Assembly: GCF_024703995.1 (NCBI RefSeq) | Contig: NZ_JAMXQV010000029.1 | Location: 78,435-142,434, forward strand | Source of the DNA: Amycolatopsis iheyensis | Lineage (GTDB): Bacteria > Actinomycetota > Actinomycetes > Mycobacteriales > Pseudonocardiaceae | DNA length: 64,000 bases | Direction of reading: 5' to 3' | Shown here: piece by piece, positions 6,661-16,592 of the stretch | How the letters are laid out: every line of letters begins with the position of its first letter | Numbering within the stretch: position 1 is the stretch's first letter | Notes under the pieces: generated by a model | Seen by the model: only the letters and a program-made list of their open reading frames with translations | What the model was told of the DNA's origin: nothing | The model's database searches: none | Translations under genes and position numbers: made by a program

Positions 6661-7938
6661 TCAGTCCACCAGCACCGGGAGCTCGTCCAGGCCGTACACA
6701 ATGGACACCTTGCGGAACGACAGCTCCTCCGCAGGCACCGCCAGCCGCAGGTCCGGGAACCGCCGGACCAGCGCCGGGTACGCCGTGCGCAGCTCCATCC
6801 TGGCCAGCTCCGCGCCGATGCAGCGGTGGATCCCGTAGCTGAACGCCAGGTGCGACGTCGGCTCGCGGGTGGCGTCGAACTCCTCCATCCCCGCGCCCAG
6901 CTTCGGGTCGCGGTCCGCCGCCGACAGCGACACCAGCACGATGTCGCCCTCGCTGATCTTGACGCCCGCGATCTCCATGTCTTCCTTGGCGAAGCGCGGG
7001 AACGCCATCTGCACCACCGTCAGGTAGCGCAGCAGCTCCTCGACGAACCGGTGCACGGACTCGTCGTCGCCGCGGACCGCTTCGAACGCCGTTTCGTCGC
7101 GCAGCAGCACCAGCGCGCCGAGCGCGAGCATGCTCGCCGTGGTCTCCAGGCCACCGGTGAGGACCCCGTCGGCCAGGCCGGCCAGCTCGCGGTCGTCGAT
7201 CTCGTCGCCGTGTTCCTTGATCAGCATGCCGAGCAGGCCGTCGCCGGGCTCTTCGCGCTGCTTCTTGACGATGTCGAGCAGGTAGGTGAGCGACTCCGAC
7301 ATCGCACCCAGCGACGCGCTCGCGCCGCCGAAGAGGTCGAACCGGGCGGTGCTCAGCCGCTGGAAGTCCTCACGGTCCTCATAGGACACGCCGAGCAGCT
7401 CGCAGATGGTCAGCGACGGGATCGGCAGCGCGAACGCCTGCCACAGGTCGACCGGCCCGGTCGCCTTCGCCATGGCGTCGAGCTGCTCGGTGACGATCTC
7501 GTCGATCCGCGGGGTCAGCCGGCTCAGCCGGCGCATGGTGAACTCGGGCGTGAGCAGCTTCCGGAGCCGGGTGTGCACCGGCGGGTCCGCGAAGCCGAGC
7601 CCGCCCGGGTTCTGGTCCTCGGTCACCCCCGCGTTGCCCACCAGGTTGGTGAAGTCGCTGGAGAACCCGGTCGCCTTGCCGAGGACGGCCTTCGCCTCGT
7701 CGTAACCCGTGACCAACCAGGCGTTCATCCCGAACGGCAGGTCGAGCTTGCTGATCGGGGCCTCGGCGCGGATCGCCCCGATCTCGGCGACCGGGTCGAG
7801 ACCTTCGCGCTTGAGCGGCAGCAGCGCCGAATCGGGCAGGATGGACGACATCTTCTCGAGGTCGAAGCCCTTTTTGGACTGCCAGGCGAGGTACCGGCGC
7901 CCGACCCAGCCCAGGACCCGTGAGCGGAGACTCCCCAT
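6661..7938 (-). CDS. Cytochrome P450
   Basis: A 425-residue soluble bacterial P450. It has the I-helix oxygen-activation segment VLTGGLETTASMLALGA and the ExxR motif as EELLRYL. The heme loop HLAFSYGIHRCIGAELARME has the cysteine thiolate at about residue 373. The N-terminus is not a membrane anchor. No ferredoxin or reductase gene is adjacent; the ferredoxin-reductase at 46-47.5 kb is far away and paired with another enzyme. The relatively long N-terminal part (about 45 residues before the A helix region) is unusual but continuous. The substrate is unknown. Confidence 0.95.
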   Translation of the reverse strand: MGSLRSRVLGWVGRRYLAWQSKKGFDLEKMSSILPDSALLPLKREGLDPVAEIGAIRAEAPISKLDLPFGMNAWLVTGYDEAKAVLGKATGFSSDFTNLVGNAGVTEDQNPGGLGFADPPVHTRLRKLLTPEFTMRRLSRLTPRIDEIVTEQLDAMAKATGPVDLWQAFALPIPSLTICELLGVSYEDREDFQRLSTARFDLFGGASASLGAMSESLTYLLDIVKKQREEPGDGLLGMLIKEHGDEIDDRELAGLADGVLTGGLETTASMLALGALVLLRDETAFEAVRGDDESVHRFVEELLRYLTVVQMAFPRFAKEDMEIAGVKISEGDIVLVSLSAADRDPKLGAGMEEFDATREPTSHLAFSYGIHRCIGAELARMELRTAYPALVRRFPDLRLAVPAEELSFRKVSIVYGLDELPVLVD

Positions 7939-8013
7939 GTCTTCGACAGTACCGCACTAGCCCGATCGGGTGACCGACGGCGAGACGGGCCTCACGCGGG
8001 CAAGCTGGACCGC

Positions 8014-8601
8014 GTGTCCGGGTACGACGAGTGGCAGTGGGTGACCGAGCACCCTTCGACCTTCGAGGACGACGGGCGGCTCACGTTCGTCCGCGACACC
8101 ACGGCCGACGCGGTCTTCCGCGCCCACGGCCTCGACCCGGCGCGGGCCCGGCCGCGGAAGCTGATCGAGACGTGGGGCCCCTCGGGCCTGCCCCACGACG
8201 GGCGCCCGTGCGTCCGGCTCGCGACCGAGGGCGCGTGGACCGCGGTGATCCAGCCCGTGCGCGCGAGCGCGGACGGGGCCGGCCGACCGTCGCCCCTGGC
8301 GGCGTTGGGCCCCGAAGTCTTCTCGGTCGCCCTGAACACCATGGGCCCCGGCGAGCTGAGCCACTTCCTCGACGGGCGCCCGCGGTTCGTCATGGGGCTC
8401 GGCGAGCCGTACGACTCGCGCACCGGAGACCTCGCCGAGCGCTGGGCCGGGCCCCTGCGGGCCGCCGGGTTCTTCACCGCGTCCAGGCCGCCCTCTCCGG
8501 CCGCCGAGCTCGTCGCCGCCCTCGCGATGGGGTCGCGGGAGCTCGGCTTCACCCTGTCCGCCGAGCGGTGCCGCGGGCCGTTGCCCACGGTCTACCGGTG
8601 A
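8014..8601 (+). CDS. DUF6461-like hypothetical protein
   Basis: This 195-residue protein starts at GTG 8014. It has no signal peptide or membrane segment. Its mix of aromatic and acidic strands (AWTAVIQPVRAS, EVFSVALNTMG, ELSHFLDGRPRFVMGLGEPYDS) resembles the DUF6461 family of actinobacterial proteins that assess a single molecule-sized domain, often found as expanded paralogs with no known role. It is convergent with the PNGase A-like gene and the two stop codons overlap by 10 bases. The family is assigned from memory of the general pattern only. Confidence 0.6.
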   Translation: MSGYDEWQWVTEHPSTFEDDGRLTFVRDTTADAVFRAHGLDPARARPRKLIETWGPSGLPHDGRPCVRLATEGAWTAVIQPVRASADGAGRPSPLAALGPEVFSVALNTMGPGELSHFLDGRPRFVMGLGEPYDSRTGDLAERWAGPLRAAGFFTASRPPSPAAELVAALAMGSRELGFTLSAERCRGPLPTVYR

Positions 8602-10274
8602 CCACCCGGCGGTAGCTCCCGGTTCTCCGTGATCAGCCCGTGTTCGCTGGCCGCGTAGTGGAAGTACGGCCGGCCCCGGTCGTCGGTGCCGGTGAAGAGG
8701 GTCTTCGACCGGCCGTCCGCCTCGGTGTTCACGCCGTTGGTGCGGGCCAGCACCCCCGACGCGGACAACCATTCACGCGAAGCCCCCACCGGCCGCCAGT
8801 TCCGGCCGTCGCCGGTCAGGTCGCCGAGGATCTTCGTCATCTCGGCCGCGCCGGAGATGCGCAGGTTCTGGTCGTCGGTGATGTTCGCCGTGGCGTCGGT
8901 CGTCAGCGGGTAGGACCAGGTGTGCCGGGCGGCCGCGCGTACCCGGCCGTCCACAGTGGACGTCGAGGTCTGCTGGCCGGCGTCGCCCTGGACGACGTGC
9001 TGGGTGAAGCCGCCACCGGTGACGTCGTCGCTGTTGCGGTAGTCGCGGGTCCGCTCGACGCGCGTGTAGACGCGGCCGGCGGAGGTGTCGACGTACCCGG
9101 CGGTCACGTCGTGGCGCTTCGCCGTCACGGTGACGTTCACGCCGTCCTTGATGTCCCGCACCGTTTCCTGCCGCGCCGGGGCCGCCGCGACGTCGTGCTG
9201 GGTGAGGGCGCCGGACGTCGTCGCGGCGTTTTTGTCGGTGTAGAGCAGTAGCGTCGGGACGACGGTGAACTCACCGCCGATGTCCGGGAAGGAGAAGGAG
9301 AGATCGTGCGTCCCACCATCCACGAGCCGGCCCGCGAAGGGCGTGATGTCGTAGGTCTCGGCGTGCAGGCTGAAGGTGTCGATCGCGACGATCGGGCGCC
9401 ACAGCTGCGGCACGATCCCGCCGGAGTAGATGTGCGGGAAGGTGAACGCGCTGCCCGCGCCGGTCCCGTCGATCGCGAAGTTCGCTTCGCGGTAGGGCCC
9501 CTTCCCGCAGAGCCCGGCGGCCGGGTACTTCGCCGAGACGGCGTCGGGCACGTCGTCGAACCACTGCTCGTCGCAGGCGTGCCCTTCGAGCGTCACCTCG
9601 AGGTAGGCGCGGGTGATGTTGCGCGGCAGGTCCTTCGCGGTGAAGTGCACGGTGGGCGCGGCCGGCGTCGCGTCGACGTGCCCGAAGCCGGCGACGTGGT
9701 CGGCGGTCTCGGGCGCGGGGTGCTTCCGGTCGGCCTGGTAGTAGGTGAGCGTCACGGTCTGGGCGTAGACGCCGGTGTAGATCGGCGAGTTGTAGTTCTC
9801 GATGCCGCCGTGGAAGGGCTGCGGCGTGCGCAGCAGCACCGCGTAGGGCGTCAGGTCCTTGTCGAAGTGGTAGGTGATCGGGCGGGTGCCCTCCCCGCTG
9901 GGCTCCTCGGTCGTCCCCCACCAGACCTCGGTCTGCCCGATCCGCAGGTCGCCGATCCGGTCGTACTGGCGGCCGCTGACGGTCACCGTCTGGTCCAGCA
10001 CGACCTTCGCCCACGGCCCGGCGCAGGCCTTCGGCGGCGCGAGCGTGCCCTCGTAGAACCGCGGGGTGCCGTCGGCGGCGTTGGAGCGGAAGGCGTCGGC
10101 CAGCGTGACGGTGCAGTGCGGGGTGTCCGGCCTGGTCACCGGCGGCGCGGCCGTCACGGGATTGTCGGTGCTCCCCTCCACAACGGGCCCGGCGGAAAGG
10201 GGCGCGGCCGAGGCGACCGCCCCGGCGAACACCCACGTCAGCACCACGGAAAGGACGATCGTGAAGATCCGCAC
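8592..10274 (-). CDS. Secreted PNGase A-like amidase
   Basis: A 560-residue secreted protein similar to peptide-N4-(N-acetyl-beta-glucosaminyl)asparagine amidase A, which removes N-glycans. It starts at GTG 10274 with GGAGGAG upstream. The signal peptide MRIFTIVLSVVLTWVFAGAVASA is followed by a proline/threonine-rich spacer. Family-like segments include PKACAGPWAKVVLDQTV, WWGTTEEPSGEGT, NYNSPIYTGVYAQTVTLTYY and RAYLEVTLEGHACDEQWFDD, arranged as two jelly-roll domains. A cysteine pair probably forms disulfides. It may release glycans or act on plant or fungal glycoproteins outside the cell. It is divergent from the STAND ATPase gene. Confidence 0.82.
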   Translation of the reverse strand: MRIFTIVLSVVLTWVFAGAVASAAPLSAGPVVEGSTDNPVTAAPPVTRPDTPHCTVTLADAFRSNAADGTPRFYEGTLAPPKACAGPWAKVVLDQTVTVSGRQYDRIGDLRIGQTEVWWGTTEEPSGEGTRPITYHFDKDLTPYAVLLRTPQPFHGGIENYNSPIYTGVYAQTVTLTYYQADRKHPAPETADHVAGFGHVDATPAAPTVHFTAKDLPRNITRAYLEVTLEGHACDEQWFDDVPDAVSAKYPAAGLCGKGPYREANFAIDGTGAGSAFTFPHIYSGGIVPQLWRPIVAIDTFSLHAETYDITPFAGRLVDGGTHDLSFSFPDIGGEFTVVPTLLLYTDKNAATTSGALTQHDVAAAPARQETVRDIKDGVNVTVTAKRHDVTAGYVDTSAGRVYTRVERTRDYRNSDDVTGGGFTQHVVQGDAGQQTSTSTVDGRVRAAARHTWSYPLTTDATANITDDQNLRISGAAEMTKILGDLTGDGRNWRPVGASREWLSASGVLARTNGVNTEADGRSKTLFTGTDDRGRPYFHYAASEHGLITENRELPPGGHR

Positions 10275-10385
10275 CCGGACTCCTCCCTGCGGCAGGCACA
10301 CCGCAGCGAAGCCTAGTGCGGTAATCGTGCGACGAACGGCGGGAAACCGTGAGAGGCTCGGCACCGGAATCGGGAGGAACCGGAC

Positions 10386-13300
10386 ATGACAGCCGCGCTC
10401 ATCGGGCGGGCGCACCCCGCCGCCGCGCTGCGGACCGAGCTCGACCGGGCCGTGGCGAGCCACGGCGGCCTGGTCCTGGTCACCGGCGAGGCCGGCATCG
10501 GCAAGACCACGCTCGTCACCGGCCTGGCCGAAGACGCCCGCCGGCGCGGCGCTTGGGTGCTGGCCGGCACGTGCTGGGACTCCGACAGCGCGCCCGGGTA
10601 CTGGCCGTGGGTCCAGGTGGTCCGGGCGCTGCGGCGTGCGCTGCCGGAAGAGGAGTGGGCGCGGCTCGACACGGCGACGCTGTCGGCGCTGCTCGGCGAA
10701 TCCCCGGGCTCGGACGGCTTCCGGCTGCACGACGCGGTCACGACCGCGCTGGCCGCGGCGGCGCACGATCGCCCGGTCGTGGTGGTGCTCGACGACCTGC
10801 ACTGGGCCGACGCGGCGTCGCTGCGGCTGCTGGAGTTCGCCGCGCGGCACACGTGGTTCGAGCGGCTGCTGCTCGTCGGCGCGTACCGCGATGTGGAGGC
10901 CGAGGCACCCGGTCATCCGCTGCGCGAGCTCGTCCTGCCGCTGGTGGCGAAGGCGACCACGGTGACGTTGACCGGGCTGGCGCCGAGCGAGGTGGCCGAG
11001 CTGATGAGCCGCACCGCGGGCACCGAGCCGGATCCCGCGCTGGCCGCCGAGGTGCACCTGCGGACCGGCGGCAACCCGTTCTTCGTCGAGCAGACCGCGC
11101 GGCTCTGGCACAGCGGCAGCCCGGTGTCGGCGGTCGCGCCGGGGGTGCGGGATGCGTTGCGGCGGCGGCTTTCCCTGCTGCCCGCGCCGGTCACGCGGCT
11201 GCTGACCGACGCGGCGGTGCTGGGCCGGGAGTTCCACCGCCGGATCCTCGCGGTGCTGGCCGGGGTGCCGGTGCCGGAAGTCGACCAGCTGCTGGCCCGC
11301 GCGGCCGCGGCACGCCTGGTGACCGCGCTCGGCGAAGGCCGGTTCGCCTTTGCGCACGACCTCGTGCGCGAGGCGCGCTACGCCGAGCTGGAGCCGGCCG
11401 AGGTCCGGCGAAGACACGCCGCGGTGGTCCACGCGCTCGACGCGGCTCCCGACCTGGCGCCGCTGGTGTTCGCGGCCGACCGCGCCCGGCACGCCTACCT
11501 CGCCGGCGCCGAGGTCGAGCCCGCGCGGGCGGTCGAGCTGCTGGTGGCCGCGGCGCGCGACGCGAGCGCCCGGCTGGCGAACGACGAGTCCGTCGGCCAC
11601 TACCGGCGGGCACTGGAGCGGGCCACCGAGCCGCGGCGGCGCGTCGTGCTCGCGCTCGATCTGGGCACGGTGCTGACCCGCTGCGGTGATGGCGAAGAGG
11701 CGTGGCGTGTCTTCGAAGAGGCCGTCGCGCTGGTGCGCGAACTCGACGACGACAGTTTGCTCGCGCGGGCCGCGCTCACCCTGTCCCGCACCGCGCCGAC
11801 CGGGGCGCGCCTCGCGTGGACGTCGGATCTCCTGGTGGCGGCGCACGAACGGCTGGCGGGGAAGCCCGCGGAGCCGTTGTCGCTGGACCGCGTCACGCTG
11901 GAGCTGGCCGCGCGGGCCGCGGTGCTGGCGCGCGACGGCGAAGACGATCAGGAGCTGTCGTTCACGCTGTGGGCGCGCCACGACCTGATCTGGGGTCCGG
12001 GCACCGCCCGGGAGCGGGAGCGGCTGACCGACGAGCTGGCGGTGCTGGCCCGGCGGACGGGTGATCGTGAGAACGAGTTCTTCGCGTCGTCGCTGAAGTG
12101 GGTCGCGCTGCTGGAGCAGGGCGACCCGCGCTACCTCGAGCAGTACCGGTCGTTTCAGGGGCTGACGGCCGGCAGCGGCCTGCCCTTCGCCGAGTTCGCG
12201 GCGTTGCTGGACCGCAGCATCGTCAGTGCGCTGCGCGGCCGGTTCGCCGAGGCGCACGCGGATCTCGACCGCGTCGAAGCGACGTACGGGCGCGAGCTGG
12301 GGTACATGGTGGACCAGGTGCGCTGGAGCCACCTGCTGCTGCAGGGCCGTTTCGACGACCTGGCCGCGTGCACGGCCCGGCTGGCCGCGGGCGACCACCC
12401 GCACCCGGACCTGCTGGCGGCGCTGACGGCGGTCCGGCAAGGCGACGCGACCCGCACGGTGATGGGCCCGTTCTCCCGCGAGTTCGCCCCGATGTGGCTG
12501 CGCTACCAGGCCCAGGCGGCGGCGCTGACCGGCGATCGCGAAGCGTGCTCGCGGCTGCTGACCGAGCTCACGCCGCACTCCGGCGAGTGGCTGGTGGCGC
12601 TGTACGGCTGCGAGATCAGCGGCCCGGTGGACCTCTGGGCGGGGCTGCTCGAAGCCGCGCTCGGCCACCAGGATGCGGCGATCTCGCGCCTGACGGCGGC
12701 AGCGGCTTCGGCGGACCGCCTGCGCCTGCGCCCGTGGGCGGCGGAGGTCCGGGCCCGCCTGGCCGCGGTGCTGTCCGAGCGCAACGCTCCCGGCGACGCG
12801 GACCGGGCGGCCGCGTTGACGGCGGTGGTCCGGGCCGAGGCGTCGGAGCTGGGCATGCCACACCTCGCCGCGCCACCGGCGGCCCCCGCAGCGGTCCCGG
12901 CCAACGAGTTCCGCCGCACGGACGAGGTGTGGACACTGCGGTTCGCGGGCCGTGAGATCCGGGTGCCGGACGCGAAAGGCCTGCGAGACTTGCACATCCT
13001 GCTCGGCTCCCCCGGCACGGAGATCCCGGCGGTCCGCTTGCTGGCCCCGGAGGCCGACACAGCGCCCACCCTGGGCGGCGACCCGGTCTTGGACGAGACG
13101 GCGAAGTCGGCGTACCGCCACCGCCTGGACCACTTGGACACCCGGATCGACGAAGCCGCGGCCCTGGGCAAGGACAGCCTGGCGGCGGACCTGGACCGAG
13201 AACGCGAGGCACTGCTGGCGGAACTGCGAAGGGCAGCGGGCCTGGGCGGCCGAACCCGCCGCCTGGGCGACGAGGCCGAGCGAGCCAGGAAGGCGGTGAC

Positions 13301-13433
13301 GGCCCGGATCCGCGACACACTGCGCAAGCTGGCGGACTCGCACCCGGAGCTGGCCAAGCACCTGAACACAACGGTGACAACGGGTTCGTCGTGCCGTTAC
13401 GCGCCGGGGGCTGACATCCGGTGGCGCCTGTGA
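10386..13433 (+). CDS. Large STAND/AAA ATPase, regulator-like
   Basis: A 1015-residue cytoplasmic protein. The N-terminal AAA/STAND domain has Walker A GEAGIGKTTL (about residues 36-45) and Walker B VVVVLDDLHWAD (about 133-144), followed by a winged-helix segment and a long helical TPR-like region. The last 180 residues (EVWTLRFAGREIRVPDAKGL to RIRDTLRKLADSHPELAKHL) match the C-terminal domain that replaces the LuxR HTH in many actinobacterial ATPases of this kind. There is no recognisable LuxR helix-turn-helix. It is probably a signal-responsive scaffold or regulator, with target unknown. The start is ATG 10386, divergent from the PNGase gene. Confidence 0.85.
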   Translation: MTAALIGRAHPAAALRTELDRAVASHGGLVLVTGEAGIGKTTLVTGLAEDARRRGAWVLAGTCWDSDSAPGYWPWVQVVRALRRALPEEEWARLDTATLSALLGESPGSDGFRLHDAVTTALAAAAHDRPVVVVLDDLHWADAASLRLLEFAARHTWFERLLLVGAYRDVEAEAPGHPLRELVLPLVAKATTVTLTGLAPSEVAELMSRTAGTEPDPALAAEVHLRTGGNPFFVEQTARLWHSGSPVSAVAPGVRDALRRRLSLLPAPVTRLLTDAAVLGREFHRRILAVLAGVPVPEVDQLLARAAAARLVTALGEGRFAFAHDLVREARYAELEPAEVRRRHAAVVHALDAAPDLAPLVFAADRARHAYLAGAEVEPARAVELLVAAARDASARLANDESVGHYRRALERATEPRRRVVLALDLGTVLTRCGDGEEAWRVFEEAVALVRELDDDSLLARAALTLSRTAPTGARLAWTSDLLVAAHERLAGKPAEPLSLDRVTLELAARAAVLARDGEDDQELSFTLWARHDLIWGPGTARERERLTDELAVLARRTGDRENEFFASSLKWVALLEQGDPRYLEQYRSFQGLTAGSGLPFAEFAALLDRSIVSALRGRFAEAHADLDRVEATYGRELGYMVDQVRWSHLLLQGRFDDLAACTARLAAGDHPHPDLLAALTAVRQGDATRTVMGPFSREFAPMWLRYQAQAAALTGDREACSRLLTELTPHSGEWLVALYGCEISGPVDLWAGLLEAALGHQDAAISRLTAAAASADRLRLRPWAAEVRARLAAVLSERNAPGDADRAAALTAVVRAEASELGMPHLAAPPAAPAAVPANEFRRTDEVWTLRFAGREIRVPDAKGLRDLHILLGSPGTEIPAVRLLAPEADTAPTLGGDPVLDETAKSAYRHRLDHLDTRIDEAAALGKDSLAADLDREREALLAELRRAAGLGGRTRRLGDEAERARKAVTARIRDTLRKLADSHPELAKHLNTTVTTGSSCRYAPGADIRWRL

Positions 13434-13471
13434 GGCCGTAACAGCAGCGGCCGCCGGCCGACCCTCTTGTC

Positions 13472-14179
13472 ATGACGATGACCGATCTGGCCCCCTTGAC
13501 GCTCCCGGAGTGGGCGGTTCCCACAGCTCCTCGCCGGCAGTCGGTCGAGGAGCACCGCATCGGCATCCAGGCGAAGTGGTGGCGCACGGAACTGGACCGG
13601 CGGGGCCTTCCCGGCGAGCGTCCGGCCGGGCCGTGCCTGACGCGCGCCGAAGTGTGGGCGCCGGCCGACGACGTGTTCACCCTGCTGTGGCGTACCTTGG
13701 CGTGGGGCTCCGGCTCGCACCTACGGCTGAACGCGCGGCGCCTGGACAGCATCAAGGCCGATGTCCACGGCGCGGAAGCTGTCCTGACCGAAGCCGCGGA
13801 AGCCTCGCGCCGGGATCCGGCATACGCCTTCGACCTCCTGCGCCCGGGGCAGCGGAACAGGTTCCGTGCGTTCGGCCCCTCCTTCTTCACGAAGTTCTTG
13901 TACTTCGCAGGCGGCGGCGACCCGGACCACCCGTGCCTCATCCTCGACCGCGTGGTCGCGACCGCGCTGCGCGACCACTGCGGCTGGGAATCACTCCACC
14001 GCGCCGGGCCTTGGCCGGCCGTGACCTACGAGCGGTACTGCACCCTGCTCGCCCGCTGGGCCACGACCGCCGGCCACGCAGCCGACGAACTCGAACTCAC
14101 CCTCTTCACTTCCGGTTGTAGAGCCGCATGGTCAACGTCCCGAACACTGCCACCAGCAGCACCGACGCGCCCAGCGTGA
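13472..14179 (+). CDS. OGG-fold (8-oxoguanine glycosylase-like) protein
   Basis: This 235-residue protein has segments recalling the actinobacterial 8-oxoguanine DNA glycosylase OGG-fold family: EHRIGIQAKWWRTELDRRGL, LAWGSGSHLRLNARRLDSIK, and AFGPSFFTKFLYFAGGGD near the centre, the last resembling the helix-hairpin-helix/GPD region. A catalytic lysine for glycosylase activity is not obvious to me, so repair activity is unproven. The last 24 residues read antisense into the end of the ABC permease gene (14106-14179 overlap), suggesting the original stop was lost. The start is ATG 13472, 38 bases after the ATPase stop. Confidence 0.6.
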   Translation: MTMTDLAPLTLPEWAVPTAPRRQSVEEHRIGIQAKWWRTELDRRGLPGERPAGPCLTRAEVWAPADDVFTLLWRTLAWGSGSHLRLNARRLDSIKADVHGAEAVLTEAAEASRRDPAYAFDLLRPGQRNRFRAFGPSFFTKFLYFAGGGDPDHPCLILDRVVATALRDHCGWESLHRAGPWPAVTYERYCTLLARWATTAGHAADELELTLFTSGCRAAWSTSRTLPPAAPTRPA

Positions 14180-14947
14180 TCAGCACCGCCGGCACGTCCC
14201 ACGACCCCGCCATCATGGACCGCACGCCGGTCACCAGGTGGGAGATCGGGTTGATGTCCACGAACACCCGCAACCAGCCCGGCATCGTCGCCGGGCTGAC
14301 GTAGATGTTCGACAGGAACGTCAGCGGGAAGATCACCATCATGCTCACCCCCATCACCGACTTCTCGCTCCGCAGCAGCAGCCCGAACATCGTCCACACC
14401 CACGAAAACGCGAACGAGAACACCAGCAGCAGCGCCACCCCCGCGGCCACCCCCGGGAACCCGCCGCCCGGGCGGAAGCCCAGCACCAGGCCCACCACCA
14501 TGATCACCACCGACGCGATCAGGTACCGGAGCACGTCGCCCAGGAGGTAGCCCACCATCGCCGACGGGCGCCAGATCGGGAGCGTCCGGAAGCGGTCGAA
14601 CACGCCCTTCTCGATGTCCGTGTTCACCGCTATCCCCGTGTACATCGTGATCATCACGACGCTGCTCGCGAGGATGCCCGGCAGGAAGAACTGCAGGTAC
14701 TCCCCCGGCGAGCCGGCCAGCGCGCCGCCGAAGAGGTACGTGAACATCAGTGTCATCATGATCGGGAACGCCGTCACGTCGAACAGCTGCTCCGGCACGT
14801 GCTTGATCTTCAGCACCGCGCGCCAGCCGAAGGTCAGCGACGTCGAGAGCGCGCCCGGGCGCGGCGGCCGCCGGGTGGCGACCAGCACGGCCGCCAGGTC
14901 TTCCGGCTTCGGTGCGGCGAGTTCGGTTTCCTTGACTGCGGTGGCGC

Positions 14948-14951
<4 letters not shown>
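14106..14951 (-). CDS. DrrB-like ABC-2 exporter permease
   Basis: A 281-residue ABC-2 permease of the daunorubicin-resistance DrrB type, with six predicted membrane helices in the last 230 residues. The segment KIKHVPEQLFDVTAFPIMMTLMFTYLFGGALAGS is the family signature near the first helix. The start is GTG 14951, overlapping the DrrA-like stop (GTGA), so the pair is translationally coupled. It exports a hydrophobic compound together with the ATPase upstream. The 3' end overlaps the convergent OGG-fold gene by 74 bases. Confidence 0.92.
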
Positions 14952-15925
<974 letters not shown>

Positions 15926-15936
15926 CTGCGGTCCTT

Positions 15937-16479
15937 TCACGCGCAGTAGGGACGGGCCCGGCGGGCGTCGCGCAGCGCGAGCCCCCACCAGGTGAGTTCG
16001 TCGAGCAGGGCCGGGACGCACTCGTCTTCGAACGACGGGGCGAGCAGGTCGAGGGCCACCGCGTCGCGCATCGTCACGGCGTGCAGCTCCAGGAAGACCT
16101 CCCGCAGCTGCGCGACGGCGTGGCGGCCGCGGGCGCGGTAGCCGTAGGAGACGAAGCCGACCGGCTTCGCGCGCCACTCGTCGTAGGCGAAGTCGATCGC
16201 CTGCTTGAGCGGGCCGGGAAAGCTGCGGTTGTACTCGGGCGTGACGACGACGTACGCCTCCGCCCGGGCGACGCGCTCCCGGAACCGGGTCAGCCCCGGC
16301 GTCGGCGCCGCCGGGTACGCCGCCGGGAGCTCCGCCTCGGCGAGGTCGACCGGGTCGAGGTCGAGCCCCGCCCGCCGGGCCGCCGTGGCCGTGAACCACC
16401 GGCCCACGCGCGCGCCGGCGCGGCCTTCGCGGGTGCTGCCGATCAGCACCACCACCCGCAGCGGCGGCCCACTGTCCAT
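15937..16479 (-). CDS. NADPH-dependent FMN reductase
   Basis: A 180-residue flavodoxin-fold reductase. The FMN phosphate loop is LIGSTREGRAGARVGRWF, and the family motif VVVTPEYNRSFPGPLKQAIDFAYDEW follows. The C-terminal helix region is LLDELTWWGLALRDARRARP. Such enzymes reduce flavins, quinones, azo or nitro compounds. It is the first gene of the drrA-drrB operon, spaced 11 bases from drrA, and diverges from the LacI regulator. It may detoxify the exported compound; there is no proof in the sequence. Confidence 0.9.
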   Translation of the reverse strand: MDSGPPLRVVVLIGSTREGRAGARVGRWFTATAARRAGLDLDPVDLAEAELPAAYPAAPTPGLTRFRERVARAEAYVVVTPEYNRSFPGPLKQAIDFAYDEWRAKPVGFVSYGYRARGRHAVAQLREVFLELHAVTMRDAVALDLLAPSFEDECVPALLDELTWWGLALRDARRARPYCA

Positions 16480-16540
16480 TCCGGTCTCCTCTCGCCTGCT
16501 ACCGGGAAGGCGCGAGATGCGCCGCCAGATCGAATCTGGC

Positions 16541-16567
16541 TGAAACGTTTCATCCGCGTGGTAGGCT
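16541..16567 (+). promoter_or_regulatory. LacI operator and promoter
   Basis: A perfect 12-bp palindrome TGAAACGTTTCA at 16541-16552 has the central CG expected for LacI-family operators. A TANNNT -10 element TAGGCT follows at 16562-16567, so the palindrome covers the -35 region of the LacI gene. It also lies 60 bp upstream of the divergent FMN reductase/drr operon and could control both. Confidence 0.8.
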
Positions 16568-16592
16568 CACGCTTTCTCGGCGAGGGGGTGCG

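Noticed and set aside
10275..13361. Long minus-strand open frame spanning the ATPase gene
   Set aside because: It reads as a G/C-biased, arginine/glutamine-rich antisense shadow with no domain; only its last part (8592-10274) is a real gene.
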